52,916 nucleotides of DNA from an uncultured Porphyromonadaceae bacterium (GCA_900547555.1 URHG01000015.1:1-52916), one strand, 5' to 3'; shown: positions 16,893 through 25,838, counted from the stretch's first letter. Program-made: numbers and translations. The notes: generated from the letters alone by a model not told the origin.

Positions 16893-18170
16893 ATGTTATA
16901 TCTCCCGACGTTTTCCTACCCTCAATGCCCGACTTTTTTTTCATCAAAAAAGATTCTTATCGGGATTTTGTTTTTCGGTATTTCCATAATATCCCAAAAC
17001 GGTACGGCGCAAACACGGCAAACCAACAAAGATTTAGCATCGAAAAGCACAAGTGAAAATATCCAAACGGATACCGTGCCCAAAGGGAAAAACTCTTTTT
17101 TCAAAAAAATAGGCGATTATTTCAGAAATGCCAACAAACCCAAACCCGAGAAAAAATTCGACATCAGTTTTATCGGAGGGCCTCAATATTCGAGTGCGAC
17201 CCAGTTCGGCATAGGTATCATGGCCGCCGGACTATATCGCAGCGACCGTACCGACCTGAGCATTCAGCCTTCCAATGTATCGTTTTTCGGGAATGTTTCC
17301 ACATCGGGTTTTTATATGCTGGGTATACGAGGTTCCCATATTTTACCCAAAGACAAATACCGACTGCTTTATACCGTATATTTCTACTCCATGCCCAGCG
17401 ATTACTGGGGAATCGGTTACGATGCCGGCAGTAATGACTCTTTTTATTGGAGCTATCTAAGGTTGCAGGCTCAGATGAAAACCGACTTCCTTTTCAAACT
17501 TTCCCATAATTTGTTCTTTGGGCCAATGGCAAGTTTCGATTTTGTCAAAGGGAATAACTTCAAAAAGAAAAATCCTAATGATCCCCGGACCGTCGAACAA
17601 ATCATTGCCGGGGAAAAATCCCATATCAGTACAACCGGTATAGGAGCATCGGTCGTATATGACAGTAGAGACGTGATAACAGATTGCCATAAAGGGATTT
17701 ATTTAAAAATCGAGCAAGGATTCTATCCTAAATTCCTGGGCAACAAATATGATTTCATGATGACCGATGTTATCTTCGATACTTACAATCGGGTATGGAA
17801 AGGCGGTATTTTAGCATTTGACCTTCACGGAAAATTCAACTACGGGAATGTTCCCTGGACAATGAAAAGCCGAATGGGTGGACAATTTCGTATGAGAGGA
17901 TATTATGAAGGACAATACCGAGATAATAATCTTATCGAAGCACAACTCGAACTACGTCAGCATCTTTGGAAACGTAACGGAATGGTGCTTTGGGTCGGGG
18001 CCGGAAATATTTTCGAGAACTTTCGTAAATTCGATTTCTCGGAAACTTTACCCAACTTCGGTATCGGCTACCGTTGGGAGTTCAAAAGCCGGGTCAATGT
18101 TCGTTTGGATTTAGGATTCGGGAAAGATTTCAAAACCGGATTCATGTTCAACATCAATGAGGCATTTTAA
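16893..18170 (+). CDS. Omp85/BamA-like (bacterial surface antigen D15) outer-membrane protein
   Basis: Protein of 425 residues. I start at the ATG at 16893, 17 bases after the protease stop; a TTG/GTG-type extension to 16854 would overlap that gene. A signal segment at about 19-40 (KKILIGILFFGISII) is followed by a short linker and then a barrel. The SRMGGQFRMRGYYEGQYRD stretch is the RGY/RGF-type motif of the Omp85 barrel, and the protein ends FNINEAF with a C-terminal Phe, as outer-membrane barrels do. It has no POTRA repeats, so it is a short patatin-less D15-type barrel rather than BamA itself. Its role is unknown. Confidence 0.8.
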   Translation: MLYLPTFSYPQCPTFFSSKKILIGILFFGISIISQNGTAQTRQTNKDLASKSTSENIQTDTVPKGKNSFFKKIGDYFRNANKPKPEKKFDISFIGGPQYSSATQFGIGIMAAGLYRSDRTDLSIQPSNVSFFGNVSTSGFYMLGIRGSHILPKDKYRLLYTVYFYSMPSDYWGIGYDAGSNDSFYWSYLRLQAQMKTDFLFKLSHNLFFGPMASFDFVKGNNFKKKNPNDPRTVEQIIAGEKSHISTTGIGASVVYDSRDVITDCHKGIYLKIEQGFYPKFLGNKYDFMMTDVIFDTYNRVWKGGILAFDLHGKFNYGNVPWTMKSRMGGQFRMRGYYEGQYRDNNLIEAQLELRQHLWKRNGMVLWVGAGNIFENFRKFDFSETLPNFGIGYRWEFKSRVNVRLDLGFGKDFKTGFMFNINEAF

Positions 18171-18183
18171 ACGGACCTCACTC

Positions 18184-19305
18184 CTATTTATTATAAAAAT
18201 CATTTATCGCCCGGGAAACGGTCAAAACTTCATCTTCGGTCATCACAGGAGAAATCGGTAAAGAGAGAACCTCTTGCGCCAAACGTTCGGTAAGCGGCAA
18301 TGACAAGTCCCGATAGGCCTCATAACAAGCCTGCTTATGCGGCGGTACAGGATAGTGTATAAGCGTGGGTATCTGCTGTCTCCTCAACTCTTCTATCAAC
18401 TCCTCCCGACGAGGAACCCGAACGACATACTGATGATAGATGTGTCGCCCTGCTTCTTTTAATTGCGGCTTGATGACTTCGGCTGCCGTAATAGCCTTGT
18501 CGTAAATCGCAGCCAACTCCTGCCGACGACGATTGTCGTCATCGAGACAGGCCAACTTGACCGAAAGAAATGCCGCCTGCAACTCATCTAAACGGCTGTT
18601 ATAGCCTCGATATTTATTGTAATATCTCCGCTCCGATCCGTAATTGGCTAACGCCCTGACAACTTCTGCCAACTCTGCGTCATAAGTAGCGACAGCCCCC
18701 CCATCGCCCAATGCGCCCAAATTTTTCGACGGATAAAAACTGATTCCCGCGGCATGTCCCAAAGCTCCGGATTTCCTCCCCCCGAACAACCCGTCGAGAC
18801 CGGCTTCTGCTCCTATGGACTGAGCGGCATCTTCGACCACCCATAAATCATATTTCCGTGCCAACCCGACCAAACATTCGTCCCAGCAGCAATTCCCATA
18901 AAGATGCACCGGTAAAATGATTTTGGTACGAGCCGTAACAGCGGCTTCCACTCGTCGCGAATCGAGATTGTAAGTCTCCGGCGACGGTTCTACAAAAACC
19001 GGAACAAGACGATTGTCGGTTACGGCCAAAACAGTTGCCACATAGGTATTGGCCGGTACAATGACCTCATCGCCTTCCCTGACTTTTCCCATCTCGATAT
19101 AAGCGCGCAAAATAAGACGCAACGCATCGAGGCCGTTACCGCAAGCTACGACATGGGGGACTCCGAGGTAAGCCGATAAATCCCGTTCGAATACCGCCAA
19201 CCGTTCACCGGACAGATACCAGCCCGAATCGATGACCTCGGCAGCCACCCGTTTCAACTCTTCGGCATAACGGGCGTTGATTTTCTGTAAATCCTGAAAT
19301 TTCAT
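18184..19305 (-). CDS. fdtB: DegT/DnrJ/EryC1/StrS sugar aminotransferase (FdtB-like)
   Basis: PLP-dependent enzyme of 373 residues that aminates a nucleotide keto-sugar. The PLP lysine is K194 in YPSKNLGALGDGGA; the ring-binding VVEDAAQSIGAE stretch is at 156-167. The context, rfbB-rfbA plus FdtA-type ketoisomerases, points to transfer of an amino group to C3 of dTDP-3-keto-6-deoxyhexose, the FdtB or QdtB reaction. It overlaps the upstream cupin gene by 4 bases. No acetyltransferase (FdtC/QdtC) is in the run. It is convergent with the Omp85-type gene with 13 bases between. Confidence 0.88.
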   Translation of the reverse strand: MKFQDLQKINARYAEELKRVAAEVIDSGWYLSGERLAVFERDLSAYLGVPHVVACGNGLDALRLILRAYIEMGKVREGDEVIVPANTYVATVLAVTDNRLVPVFVEPSPETYNLDSRRVEAAVTARTKIILPVHLYGNCCWDECLVGLARKYDLWVVEDAAQSIGAEAGLDGLFGGRKSGALGHAAGISFYPSKNLGALGDGGAVATYDAELAEVVRALANYGSERRYYNKYRGYNSRLDELQAAFLSVKLACLDDDNRRRQELAAIYDKAITAAEVIKPQLKEAGRHIYHQYVVRVPRREELIEELRRQQIPTLIHYPVPPHKQACYEAYRDLSLPLTERLAQEVLSLPISPVMTEDEVLTVSRAINDFYNK

Positions 19306-19721
19306 AGTCGTTGTGTAAACCGGAGAAAATCGTCGTAATCGCGAATATAATCACCTTCGTCATACGACTCCGATGCCAAAACCAAACAGATGGAACTGGA
19401 AGAAAATTCCCGCTGGGAGGCCCAAATGCCGGGAAGGACGTGCAATCCGTAATAAGGGCGATTCAATGTAACGACCCTCTGCTCACGACCGTCATCGAGA
19501 AAAACGTCGAACGCCCCGGCTGCCGCAACGATAAGTTGATGACACTCTTTATGGGCATGTGCTCCCCGGGATTCTCCTCCGGGAATATCATAGAGATAAA
19601 AAATGCGACGTATCTCAAACGGCAAATCTTCTCCCCCGTGCAACGGCGTAATATTTCCCCCCGGATCATAGATACGGGGCAACTCCATAAGTTTACAATC
19701 GTGTACCGAAGGTCTCATCAT
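19302..19721 (-). CDS. WxcM-like/FdtA-type dTDP-keto-sugar isomerase cupin, copy 2
   Basis: Single-domain cupin of 139 residues of the FdtA/QdtA/WxcM C-terminal family, 3,4-ketoisomerases acting on dTDP-4-keto-6-deoxyglucose. The family's GGESRGAHAHKECHQL histidine motif is at about residues 49-64, with FDVFLDDG and LNRPYYGLHVLPGIW following. It overlaps the next cupin and the aminotransferase by 4 bases at each end, so all are translationally coupled. It is clearly related to, but not identical with, the adjacent copy 1. Which isomer each makes cannot be read from sequence alone. Confidence 0.85.
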   Translation of the reverse strand: MMRPSVHDCKLMELPRIYDPGGNITPLHGGEDLPFEIRRIFYLYDIPGGESRGAHAHKECHQLIVAAAGAFDVFLDDGREQRVVTLNRPYYGLHVLPGIWASQREFSSSSICLVLASESYDEGDYIRDYDDFLRFTQRL

Positions 19722-20122
19722 AGGCTCAATCTCTTATACTCATCGAAGTCATAAATATAATCGGCCTCATCAAACGCACCCGAAGATAATACCAAAGCCA
19801 ACGAATTGGTCGAGAAATCGGTCAGTTGTCTCCATGTAAGTGAGGGAATATAGATACCGTAATACGAGCGATTCAGAAAATAGCGTTCTGTTTTTCCTCC
19901 CGCATCACGCACGACCAACTCAAAACTTCCCGACAAAGCGACAATAAACTCCTGTTGCGTTCGGTAAGCATGCCCGCCCCGATACTGTCCGCCGGGAACA
20001 TCGTAAATCCAATAAGCCCGCCTTATATCGAAAGGAATATGACGGCCTCCTTCTATAAAAGAAAGATTACCCCGCCGATCTTCAAATTTCGGCAAATCTA
20101 TTTTCCTCACTCCTCGGGACAT
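19718..20122 (-). CDS. WxcM-like/FdtA-type dTDP-keto-sugar isomerase cupin, copy 1
   Basis: Cupin of 134 residues in the same family as its downstream neighbour. The motif here is GGQYRGGHAYRTQQEF, so the HAHK pattern of copy 2 is HAYR: one of the two conserved histidines is a tyrosine. FELVVRDAGG and LNRSYYGIYIPSLTW line up with copy 2. It overlaps copy 2 by 4 bases and lies 12 bases after rfbA. The tandem may be a duplication with one active and one altered copy, or two subunits. Confidence 0.85.
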   Translation of the reverse strand: MSRGVRKIDLPKFEDRRGNLSFIEGGRHIPFDIRRAYWIYDVPGGQYRGGHAYRTQQEFIVALSGSFELVVRDAGGKTERYFLNRSYYGIYIPSLTWRQLTDFSTNSLALVLSSGAFDEADYIYDFDEYKRLSL

Positions 20123-20134
20123 TCTGCGACCGAT

Positions 20135-21028
20135 TTATTCCGCCGATTTACCGGCAGCCTCTTTGGCCAAATTGATAAGATACTGGCCGTACTGATTTTT
20201 CTTCATGGGTTCGGCCTGCTGCAATAATTGCTCGGTCGTAATCCAGCCCTGATTATAAGCAATCTCTTCGAGACAAGCTACTTTCCAACCCTGACGATGT
20301 TCTATGGTCTCGATGAACGCCGACGCCTCGAAAAGCGAATCATGCGTACCGGTATCGAGCCATGCAAACCCTCGACCCATAAGTTGGACTTTCAATTCTC
20401 CCGTAGCCAAAAACTCCTGATTGACCGTTGTTATCTCCAACTCTCCGCGAGGAGATGGTTTGATGGTTTTTGCAATATCCACCACCTTATTGGGGTAGAA
20501 ATAGAGTCCTACGACGGCGTAATTGCTTTTGGGCTGTGCAGGTTTTTCCTCAATGGAAGTAACATTACCCTCGGCATCGAAGGCCGCTACGCCATACCGT
20601 TCGGGATCGCTTACCCGATAACCGAACACGGTAGCCAACCCCTTATCGGCATTCTGCACAGCGACCGAAAGCATAGAAGAAAAACTCTGCCCGTAAAAAA
20701 TATTGTCGCCCAATACCAGACACGCCGTATCATCGCCGATAAACTCCTCTCCGATAATGAAAGCCTGCGCCAAACCATCGGGCGACGGTTGCTCAGCATA
20801 TTCGATATGTACGCCAAACTGAGAACCGTCTCCCAACAAACGGCGGAATCCGGGCAAATCGTAAGGGGTGGATATAACGAGTATCTCCCGTATTCCGGCC
20901 AACATAAGGACCGAAATAGGATAATAAATCATAGGTTTATCGTAAACGGGCAACATCTGTTTGCTGACCCCCATCGTTATCGGGTAAAGACGCGTACCGG
21001 AGCCTCCGGCCAAAACGATTCCTTTCAT
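20135..21028 (-). CDS. rfbA: glucose-1-phosphate thymidylyltransferase RfbA/RmlA
   Basis: Makes dTDP-glucose from dTTP and glucose-1-phosphate, the first step of dTDP-sugar synthesis. The start MKGIVLAGGSGTRLYPIT carries the nucleotidyltransferase signature GGxGTRLxP; YAEQPSPDGLAQA, LGDNIFYGQ and RGFAWLDTGTHDSL are all family motifs. Length 297 is standard. The ATG at 21028 is chosen; an extension to 21127 would overlap rfbB by 88 bases and precede the signature with 33 unrelated residues. It is 11 bases downstream of rfbB. Confidence 0.96.
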   Translation of the reverse strand: MKGIVLAGGSGTRLYPITMGVSKQMLPVYDKPMIYYPISVLMLAGIREILVISTPYDLPGFRRLLGDGSQFGVHIEYAEQPSPDGLAQAFIIGEEFIGDDTACLVLGDNIFYGQSFSSMLSVAVQNADKGLATVFGYRVSDPERYGVAAFDAEGNVTSIEEKPAQPKSNYAVVGLYFYPNKVVDIAKTIKPSPRGELEITTVNQEFLATGELKVQLMGRGFAWLDTGTHDSLFEASAFIETIEHRQGWKVACLEEIAYNQGWITTEQLLQQAEPMKKNQYGQYLINLAKEAAGKSAE

Positions 21029-21039
21029 AATATTCTGAA

Positions 21040-22239
21040 TTATCGGTTGGAATACATCTGTTCGTAATACTTTTGATAATCTCCGCTGACGACTTCTTCG
21101 ACCCACTCCTGATGTTCGAGATACCAACGGATCGTTTTTTCGATACCCACCTCAAACGGTGTTTCGGGATACCAGCCCAGTTCCCGGGCTGTTTTCGACG
21201 GATCGATGGCATAACGCATATCATGCCCCAACCGGTCGCCCACATAAGTAATGAGGTCGTAATTGATATTCTCGACTGGAGTTTTCAGAACCGACCGATA
21301 ACGGGGTTCTTCCTGCATAAGTCGGGCAATCGTATCGATCGTAAGTTTTACGATGTTGATGTTCTGTTCTTCGTTGAACCCTCCTATATTGTATATTTCC
21401 CCAACACGACCGCCGGCCAATACCATGTCGATGGCTTTGGCATGATCTTCGACATAAAGCCAATCGCGCACATTATCACCTTTTCCGTAAACAGGCAACT
21501 TGCGCCCTTCGAGGATATTTTTGATGATGAGCGGGATCAATTTTTCGGGGAAATGATACGGCCCGTAGTTATTGGAACAACGGGTGATATTCACCGGCAT
21601 TTTGTAAGTCTCGTGATAGGCCCGGACTATAAGATCGGCTCCTGTTTTAGACGAAGAATAAGGCGAACGGGGATCGAGCGGCGTCTCTTCGGTAAAAAAT
21701 GTTCTGCCGTAAGTCTGTATTTTGGTACGACCTTTCACGACCCGACGCACATTTTCGTCTTCGATATGCAAGGGCTGCGGCACATCAAAATCTTTTGTCA
21801 ACGAACCGTAGACCTCGTCGGTAGATACTTGCAGAAATTTTTTCCCGGGCAAATAAGTGGGATATCCTTTATCGTCTTTACCGGTCGTCCATGCCTTTTT
21901 TGCACATTCGAGCATATTTTGCGTACCTAAAATATTGGTTTGCAAAAAAAGTTGCGGATTGGTTATACTGCGATCGACATGCGATTCGGCGGCAAAATTC
22001 ACGACATAATCGATTTCCCTGCGGGCAAAAATATTGGAGACCAGTTCGGCATTGGCAATATCGCCCCGCACAAACTCCACTCGCGAATCTTTCAATTCTT
22101 CTTTTATGGTTCCGAGATTTCCTGCATATGTCAGTTTATCGAGAATAACGATGGCTATATCATCGTATTTCTTCAACATGTATTTTACGAAATTCGCACC
22201 GATAAAACCGGCTGCACCGGTTACCAAATATGTCTTCAT
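21040..22239 (-). CDS. rfbB: dTDP-glucose 4,6-dehydratase RfbB/RmlB
   Basis: NAD-dependent short-chain dehydratase of 399 residues making dTDP-4-keto-6-deoxyglucose. The Rossmann motif GAAGFIGANF is at the N-terminus, STDEVYG follows at about 147, and the catalytic YSSSK near 194. It is a little longer than the 350-380 of most members because of an insertion around 170-185 (ENVRRVVKGRTKIQTYG), which is common in Bacteroidales. It is the first gene of the five-gene minus-strand run. rfbC and rfbD for rhamnose are absent here, which agrees with an amino-sugar product. Confidence 0.95.
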   Translation of the reverse strand: MKTYLVTGAAGFIGANFVKYMLKKYDDIAIVILDKLTYAGNLGTIKEELKDSRVEFVRGDIANAELVSNIFARREIDYVVNFAAESHVDRSITNPQLFLQTNILGTQNMLECAKKAWTTGKDDKGYPTYLPGKKFLQVSTDEVYGSLTKDFDVPQPLHIEDENVRRVVKGRTKIQTYGRTFFTEETPLDPRSPYSSSKTGADLIVRAYHETYKMPVNITRCSNNYGPYHFPEKLIPLIIKNILEGRKLPVYGKGDNVRDWLYVEDHAKAIDMVLAGGRVGEIYNIGGFNEEQNINIVKLTIDTIARLMQEEPRYRSVLKTPVENINYDLITYVGDRLGHDMRYAIDPSKTARELGWYPETPFEVGIEKTIRWYLEHQEWVEEVVSGDYQKYYEQMYSNR

Positions 22240-22364
22240 AGTTAAATCATAAATTTAGGGCGCAAGATACATATTTTTTAGCAATCCGCCATTTTTTGCA
22301 GTATCAATCTTTTCTCAAAGCCTGTCGAATTTCTGCCGATGAATAAGGTCGGCGTGTCCAATAA

Positions 22365-22398
22365 AAAAGTGCATCGACATTTCTGTCGATGCACTTTT
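22365..22398 (-). terminator. intrinsic terminator of the RRM gene
   Basis: A 15-bp perfect stem, 22365-22379 with 22384-22398, around a TTTC loop. Read on the minus strand it ends in a run of T, 17 bases after the RRM gene stop. Confidence 0.9.
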
Positions 22399-22415
22399 AC
22401 ATATATATCAAGGAA

Positions 22416-22694
22416 TCAATACCTTCTACGATCGTTGTTATAAGGTCTTTCTTCCCTCGGGCGGGCAACATTCACCGTAATGGTTTTACCCTCGAATTCC
22501 GCCCCGTTAAGTTCCTCTATCGCTCTTTTGGCATCGGCTTCGTCGGGCATTTCAACAAAACCGAATCCCCGGGAACGCCCCGTCATCTTATCCAAGATAA
22601 TATTTGCCGAAGCAACGTCTCCATACTGAGAAAATAATTCACACAAGCTGTCTCTATTCGTATTCCAGCTCAAATTTGCAACATAAATGTTCAT
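22416..22694 (-). CDS. RRM-domain RNA-binding protein
   Basis: Single RNA recognition motif of 92 residues. RNP2 is IYVANL at residues 3-8 and RNP1 is RGFGFVEM at about 42-49, both with the aromatic residues that stack on RNA bases. A short basic tail (PREERPYNNDRRRY) follows. Such proteins are abundant in Bacteroidetes, which lack Hfq in many lineages, and they affect many transcripts; that role is family knowledge. It has its own terminator. The helicase gene lies 71 bases upstream on the same strand, so joint expression is possible. Confidence 0.93.
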   Translation of the reverse strand: MNIYVANLSWNTNRDSLCELFSQYGDVASANIILDKMTGRSRGFGFVEMPDEADAKRAIEELNGAEFEGKTITVNVARPREERPYNNDRRRY

Positions 22695-22765
22695 TTTACT
22701 TTTTGTTTTTATTTATATTAGAAACACATTGGATAGGAATCCGAATGTGTACCGTTTATCTATAT

Positions 22766-23884
22766 TTACACCGATACGACATCGAGTCTGCCGGCTGTCA
22801 ATTTCCGGATATTCCGTACCATTTCCCGCTCGTCCTGCGAGCAAAAAGAGAGAGCGATCCCCCGGCTACCGGCACGTCCCGTACGACCGATGCGATGCAC
22901 ATACGTTTCTGCTACATCGGGCATGTCGTAATTTACAACAACTCCGAGATTCTGCACGTCGATTCCCCGGGCTGCAATATCCGTCGCAACGATAACTCGT
23001 ATTTTTCCAGACTTAAAACTACTTAAAGCCAACTGTCTGGCATTTTGAGATTTATTCCCGTGAATAGCCATACACTCTATATCTCTTTTATTAAGAATCC
23101 GAGCGATCTTATCGGCGCCGTGCTTGGTGCGGGAAAAAACCAGTATCGTCTTATCGATATGCGCATTCAACACATCAACCAAAAGTGTTATTTTTTCGGG
23201 TTTTTCCACCCAATAGAGACGTTGTTCGATCGTCTCGACCACCGATGAAACTGGGGCGGCTTCTACCTTTACCGGTTGATGAAGGATCGTTTTTGAAATA
23301 GCGTCAATCTCTTTGGGCATCGTAGCCGAAAACAACAGATTCTGTCTTTTTCGCGGCAATAACGGCAAAAGGCGTTTGATATCGTGTACAAAGCCCATAT
23401 CGAGCATACGGTCGGCTTCATCAAGGACAAAATGCGTTACATCACTCAAATCCACGATTTTCTGATTTATCAAATCCAATAACCGCCCGGGAGTCGCAAT
23501 CAATATATCCGCTCCTCGACGAAGCTGCTCTACCTGACGGGTCTGTTTCACACCGCCATAAATTACCACACATTTAAGTCCAGTATATTTTCCATAGGCC
23601 GTAAACGCCTCTTCTATTTGGATCGCAAGTTCCCGCGTGGGAGTCAAAACCAAAGCTCTGATTCTCCGATTTTTTTCGATTTGCGATTTTTTATACAGAT
23701 ACTCTATCACGGGTATTGCAAAAGCAGCTGTCTTTCCGGTTCCCGTCTGGGCAAGTCCCAGAATATCCCGACCGCCCATAGCTACGGGTATCGCTTGTTG
23801 CTGAATCGATGTTGGGGTACTAAACTGTTTTTCTTCCAATGCCTTCAATACAGGCTGAGAAATATTCAATTGTTGAAATGTCAT
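22766..23884 (-). CDS. rhlE: DEAD-box RNA helicase (RhlE-type core)
   Basis: ATP-dependent RNA helicase of 372 residues. Motifs in order: Q motif region FSTPTSIQQQAIP, I AQTGTGKT, Ia PTRELAIQ, II DEAD in VLDEADRMLDMGF, III SAT, V ATDIAARGID, VI HRIGRTGRAG. It stops soon after motif VI, so it lacks the long basic C-terminal tail of many RhlE proteins. The ATG at 23884 gives MTFQQLNISQ; an upstream extension to 23959 is not family-like. The 5' leader may be about 280 bases if the -7 element at 24165 is used, as is usual for cold-shock helicases. Confidence 0.95.
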   Translation of the reverse strand: MTFQQLNISQPVLKALEEKQFSTPTSIQQQAIPVAMGGRDILGLAQTGTGKTAAFAIPVIEYLYKKSQIEKNRRIRALVLTPTRELAIQIEEAFTAYGKYTGLKCVVIYGGVKQTRQVEQLRRGADILIATPGRLLDLINQKIVDLSDVTHFVLDEADRMLDMGFVHDIKRLLPLLPRKRQNLLFSATMPKEIDAISKTILHQPVKVEAAPVSSVVETIEQRLYWVEKPEKITLLVDVLNAHIDKTILVFSRTKHGADKIARILNKRDIECMAIHGNKSQNARQLALSSFKSGKIRVIVATDIAARGIDVQNLGVVVNYDMPDVAETYVHRIGRTGRAGSRGIALSFCSQDEREMVRNIRKLTAGRLDVVSV

Positions 23885-24414
23885 AAGTTGAAGGCAACAA
23901 TTCTGTTGCCGATTATTAATGGTTAAAAATGAATGAGAGAGATTTTCCGAATAAAACAAAGATACCAGTCAAAACATTCCTTACACCAGAAGGATTCACA
24001 TATCATAAAAATAGCGCCATAAAATTTACAATAGAAATACAAGTTGCGTTTCGGAATAAAAGAACTTGATAATGATGTCGATTTTGAGAAATGAAGAATC
24101 CGCAACGAATACGGATAAAACAGACGCAAAGGCGATTCAGAATAAATCCTGTTATTTTGTGAGACAAAGGTACGGATAAATAATCGACAATACCTACGAT
24201 ATTCCCAATTATTTTCAAGAATAACATATTTTAGAGTTTCACCCCGACAATTCCGTCTCCGGGATACTGACTTTGGGACTTTATTATCAATGAATAGCCC
24301 TTGTTCTGAAACATAAATTAAAAGCAGCTCCTTTTTTTCGCATTTTTTATTGGTCGAAAGAGAAATAATATCTACTTTTGTCTCATCAAATATTGCCATG
24401 TCGAGATAGCAAAA
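23885..24414. other. 530-base intergenic region with two outward promoters
   Basis: No reading frame with coding character. On minus, TACCTTTG (plus 24165-24172) would start a roughly 280-base leader for the helicase. On plus, TACTTTTG at 24373-24380 lies 34 bases ahead of the rseC-like start. ATCCG/CGGAT near 24105 can form a small hairpin in the helicase leader. Nothing else is recognised. Confidence 0.5.
24349..24380 (+). promoter_or_regulatory. candidate Bacteroidales promoter of the rseC-rnf operon
   Basis: TACTTTTG at 24373-24380 matches TAnnTTTG. ATTG at 24349-24352 lies 20 bases ahead, one more than the ideal 19. The start would be near 24387, about 28 bases before the ATG at 24415. 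Confidence 0.55.
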
Positions 24415-24855
24415 ATGGGCAAAAAAGATACTCATGTAAAACACGAAGGTACCATTACCCAAATCGATGGTACAACCGTTTATGTACGAATCATACAACA
24501 TTCGGCATGTGCTGGTTGTCATGTGCAGTCGGCATGTACAGCAGCAGACCGCAGCGAAAAAATCATCGAAACCACTTGTTACATACCCGATCTATATGTA
24601 GGACAACCCGTATGGGTCGTAGGGAATGAAGCCATGAGCAACGAAGCTCTGCGGCTGGCATTTCTGTATCCGTTTTTAGTCATCTGCTGCGTATTGGCCG
24701 GTATTTATTTACTCACCGGCGATGAAGCCGTTTCGGGTATCGCCGCCCTTCTGTCTTTACTACCTTATTATCTGACATTATATTTATTCAGAAAAAAAAT
24801 AAGAAAATCGCTTGTTTTTACAGTTGAACCCCTAAGAAAAAACGAAAACCTATAA
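24415..24855 (+). CDS. rseC: RseC/MucC-like positive regulator/SoxR-reducing-system protein
   Basis: Membrane protein of 146 residues. The N-terminal domain has a cysteine set CAGCxxxxxC at about residues 33-42 (ACAGCHVQSAC), typical of RseC. Two membrane segments follow: about 81-100 (LAFLYPFLVICCVLAGIYLL) and 106-124 (SGIAALLSLLPYYLTLYLF). In gamma-proteobacteria RseC works with Rsx/Rnf in reducing SoxR and sits near sigma-E genes; here it heads the rnf operon, 22 bases before rnfB, which suggests a job in Rnf assembly or redox maturation. Confidence 0.85.
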   Translation: MGKKDTHVKHEGTITQIDGTTVYVRIIQHSACAGCHVQSACTAADRSEKIIETTCYIPDLYVGQPVWVVGNEAMSNEALRLAFLYPFLVICCVLAGIYLLTGDEAVSGIAALLSLLPYYLTLYLFRKKIRKSLVFTVEPLRKNENL

Positions 24856-24877
24856 ACCTATTATAAATTAAGAAGAA

Positions 24878-25795
24878 ATGAGTTTAGTATGGATTGCGAC
24901 CCTCTCACTGGGGGGTATTGGTGCAATAAGTGCAGTCATATTGTACTTTGTCGCTCAGAAATTCAAAGTCTATGAAGACCCTCGCAACGGACAAGTAGAA
25001 GCCGTACTTCCCGGAGCCAATTGCGGCGGTTGCGGATACCCCGGTTGCGGGGGATTTGCTGCCGCTTGCGTAAAAGCCGATTCTCTCGACGGCATGTTAT
25101 GCCCCGTAGGAGGCGCTCCCGTCATGGCAAAAATCGCTGCCATATTGGGTATGGAAGCGGGTGAAGTAACCCCCAAAGTGGCTGTCGTGCGCTGTAACGG
25201 GAACTGTGCCAACCGGAAAAAGACCAATCACTACGACGGGGCATCGAGCTGCGCGATCGAAGCGGCCTTGTACAGCGGTGAAACAGGTTGCTCATACGGT
25301 TGCCTGGGAAACGGAGATTGTGAGAACGCCTGTTCGTTCGGAGCTATTCGCATCAATCCCGAAACCCGTTTGCCCGAAGTCGACGAGGAATTGTGCACGG
25401 CATGTGGTGCTTGTGTAAAAGCCTGTCCCAAAGGGATCATCGAGTTACGGAACAAAGGCCCGAAATCGCGCCGTATGTTTGTGAGTTGTGTCAACAAAGA
25501 CAAAGGTGCCGTTGCACGCAAAGCTTGTTCGGCCGCTTGTATCGGATGCGGGAAATGCGCCAAAGAGTGTCCTTTCGACGCCATTACCATCACAAACAAT
25601 CTGGCATACATCGATTTCCAAAAATGTCGTCTGTGCCGTAAATGCGAAGCCGTATGTCCCACAGGAGCCATACACTCGGTCAACTTTCCTCCTCGTAAAC
25701 CCGTAGAGGCAAAAACCGATGCCCCCAAACCTGTCGAACCGAAAATCGAAACTGCTCCGACAGAAAAACCGGCAACTCCCGAAAGCCAAGCATAA
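24878..25795 (+). CDS. rnfB: Rnf complex subunit RnfB (electron-entry ferredoxin)
   Basis: Iron-sulfur subunit of 305 residues that takes electrons from reduced ferredoxin. A membrane anchor is at residues 2-28, followed by the RnfB-specific cluster domain NCGGCGYPGCGGFAAAC, then further cluster motifs CSYGCLGNGDC, CTACGACVKACP, CIGCGKCAKECP and CRLCRKCEAVCP, room for several [4Fe-4S] clusters. The last 30 residues are Pro/Lys/Glu-rich, a flexible tail. It is the first structural gene of the B-C-D-G-E-A order usual in Bacteroidetes. Confidence 0.96.
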   Translation: MSLVWIATLSLGGIGAISAVILYFVAQKFKVYEDPRNGQVEAVLPGANCGGCGYPGCGGFAAACVKADSLDGMLCPVGGAPVMAKIAAILGMEAGEVTPKVAVVRCNGNCANRKKTNHYDGASSCAIEAALYSGETGCSYGCLGNGDCENACSFGAIRINPETRLPEVDEELCTACGACVKACPKGIIELRNKGPKSRRMFVSCVNKDKGAVARKACSAACIGCGKCAKECPFDAITITNNLAYIDFQKCRLCRKCEAVCPTGAIHSVNFPPRKPVEAKTDAPKPVEPKIETAPTEKPATPESQA

Positions 25796-25838
25796 AAAAC
25801 ACTCTACATTAATCATTCACAGCATAAAATAAACAGAT

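Noticed and set aside
20228..21067. 279-residue plus frame over rfbA
   Set aside because: Shadow of rfbA on the opposite strand; no motif or ribosome site.
24003..24522. Minus-strand frames upstream of the helicase
   Set aside because: AT-rich random-looking composition, overlapping the rseC-like gene start; no recognisable domain.
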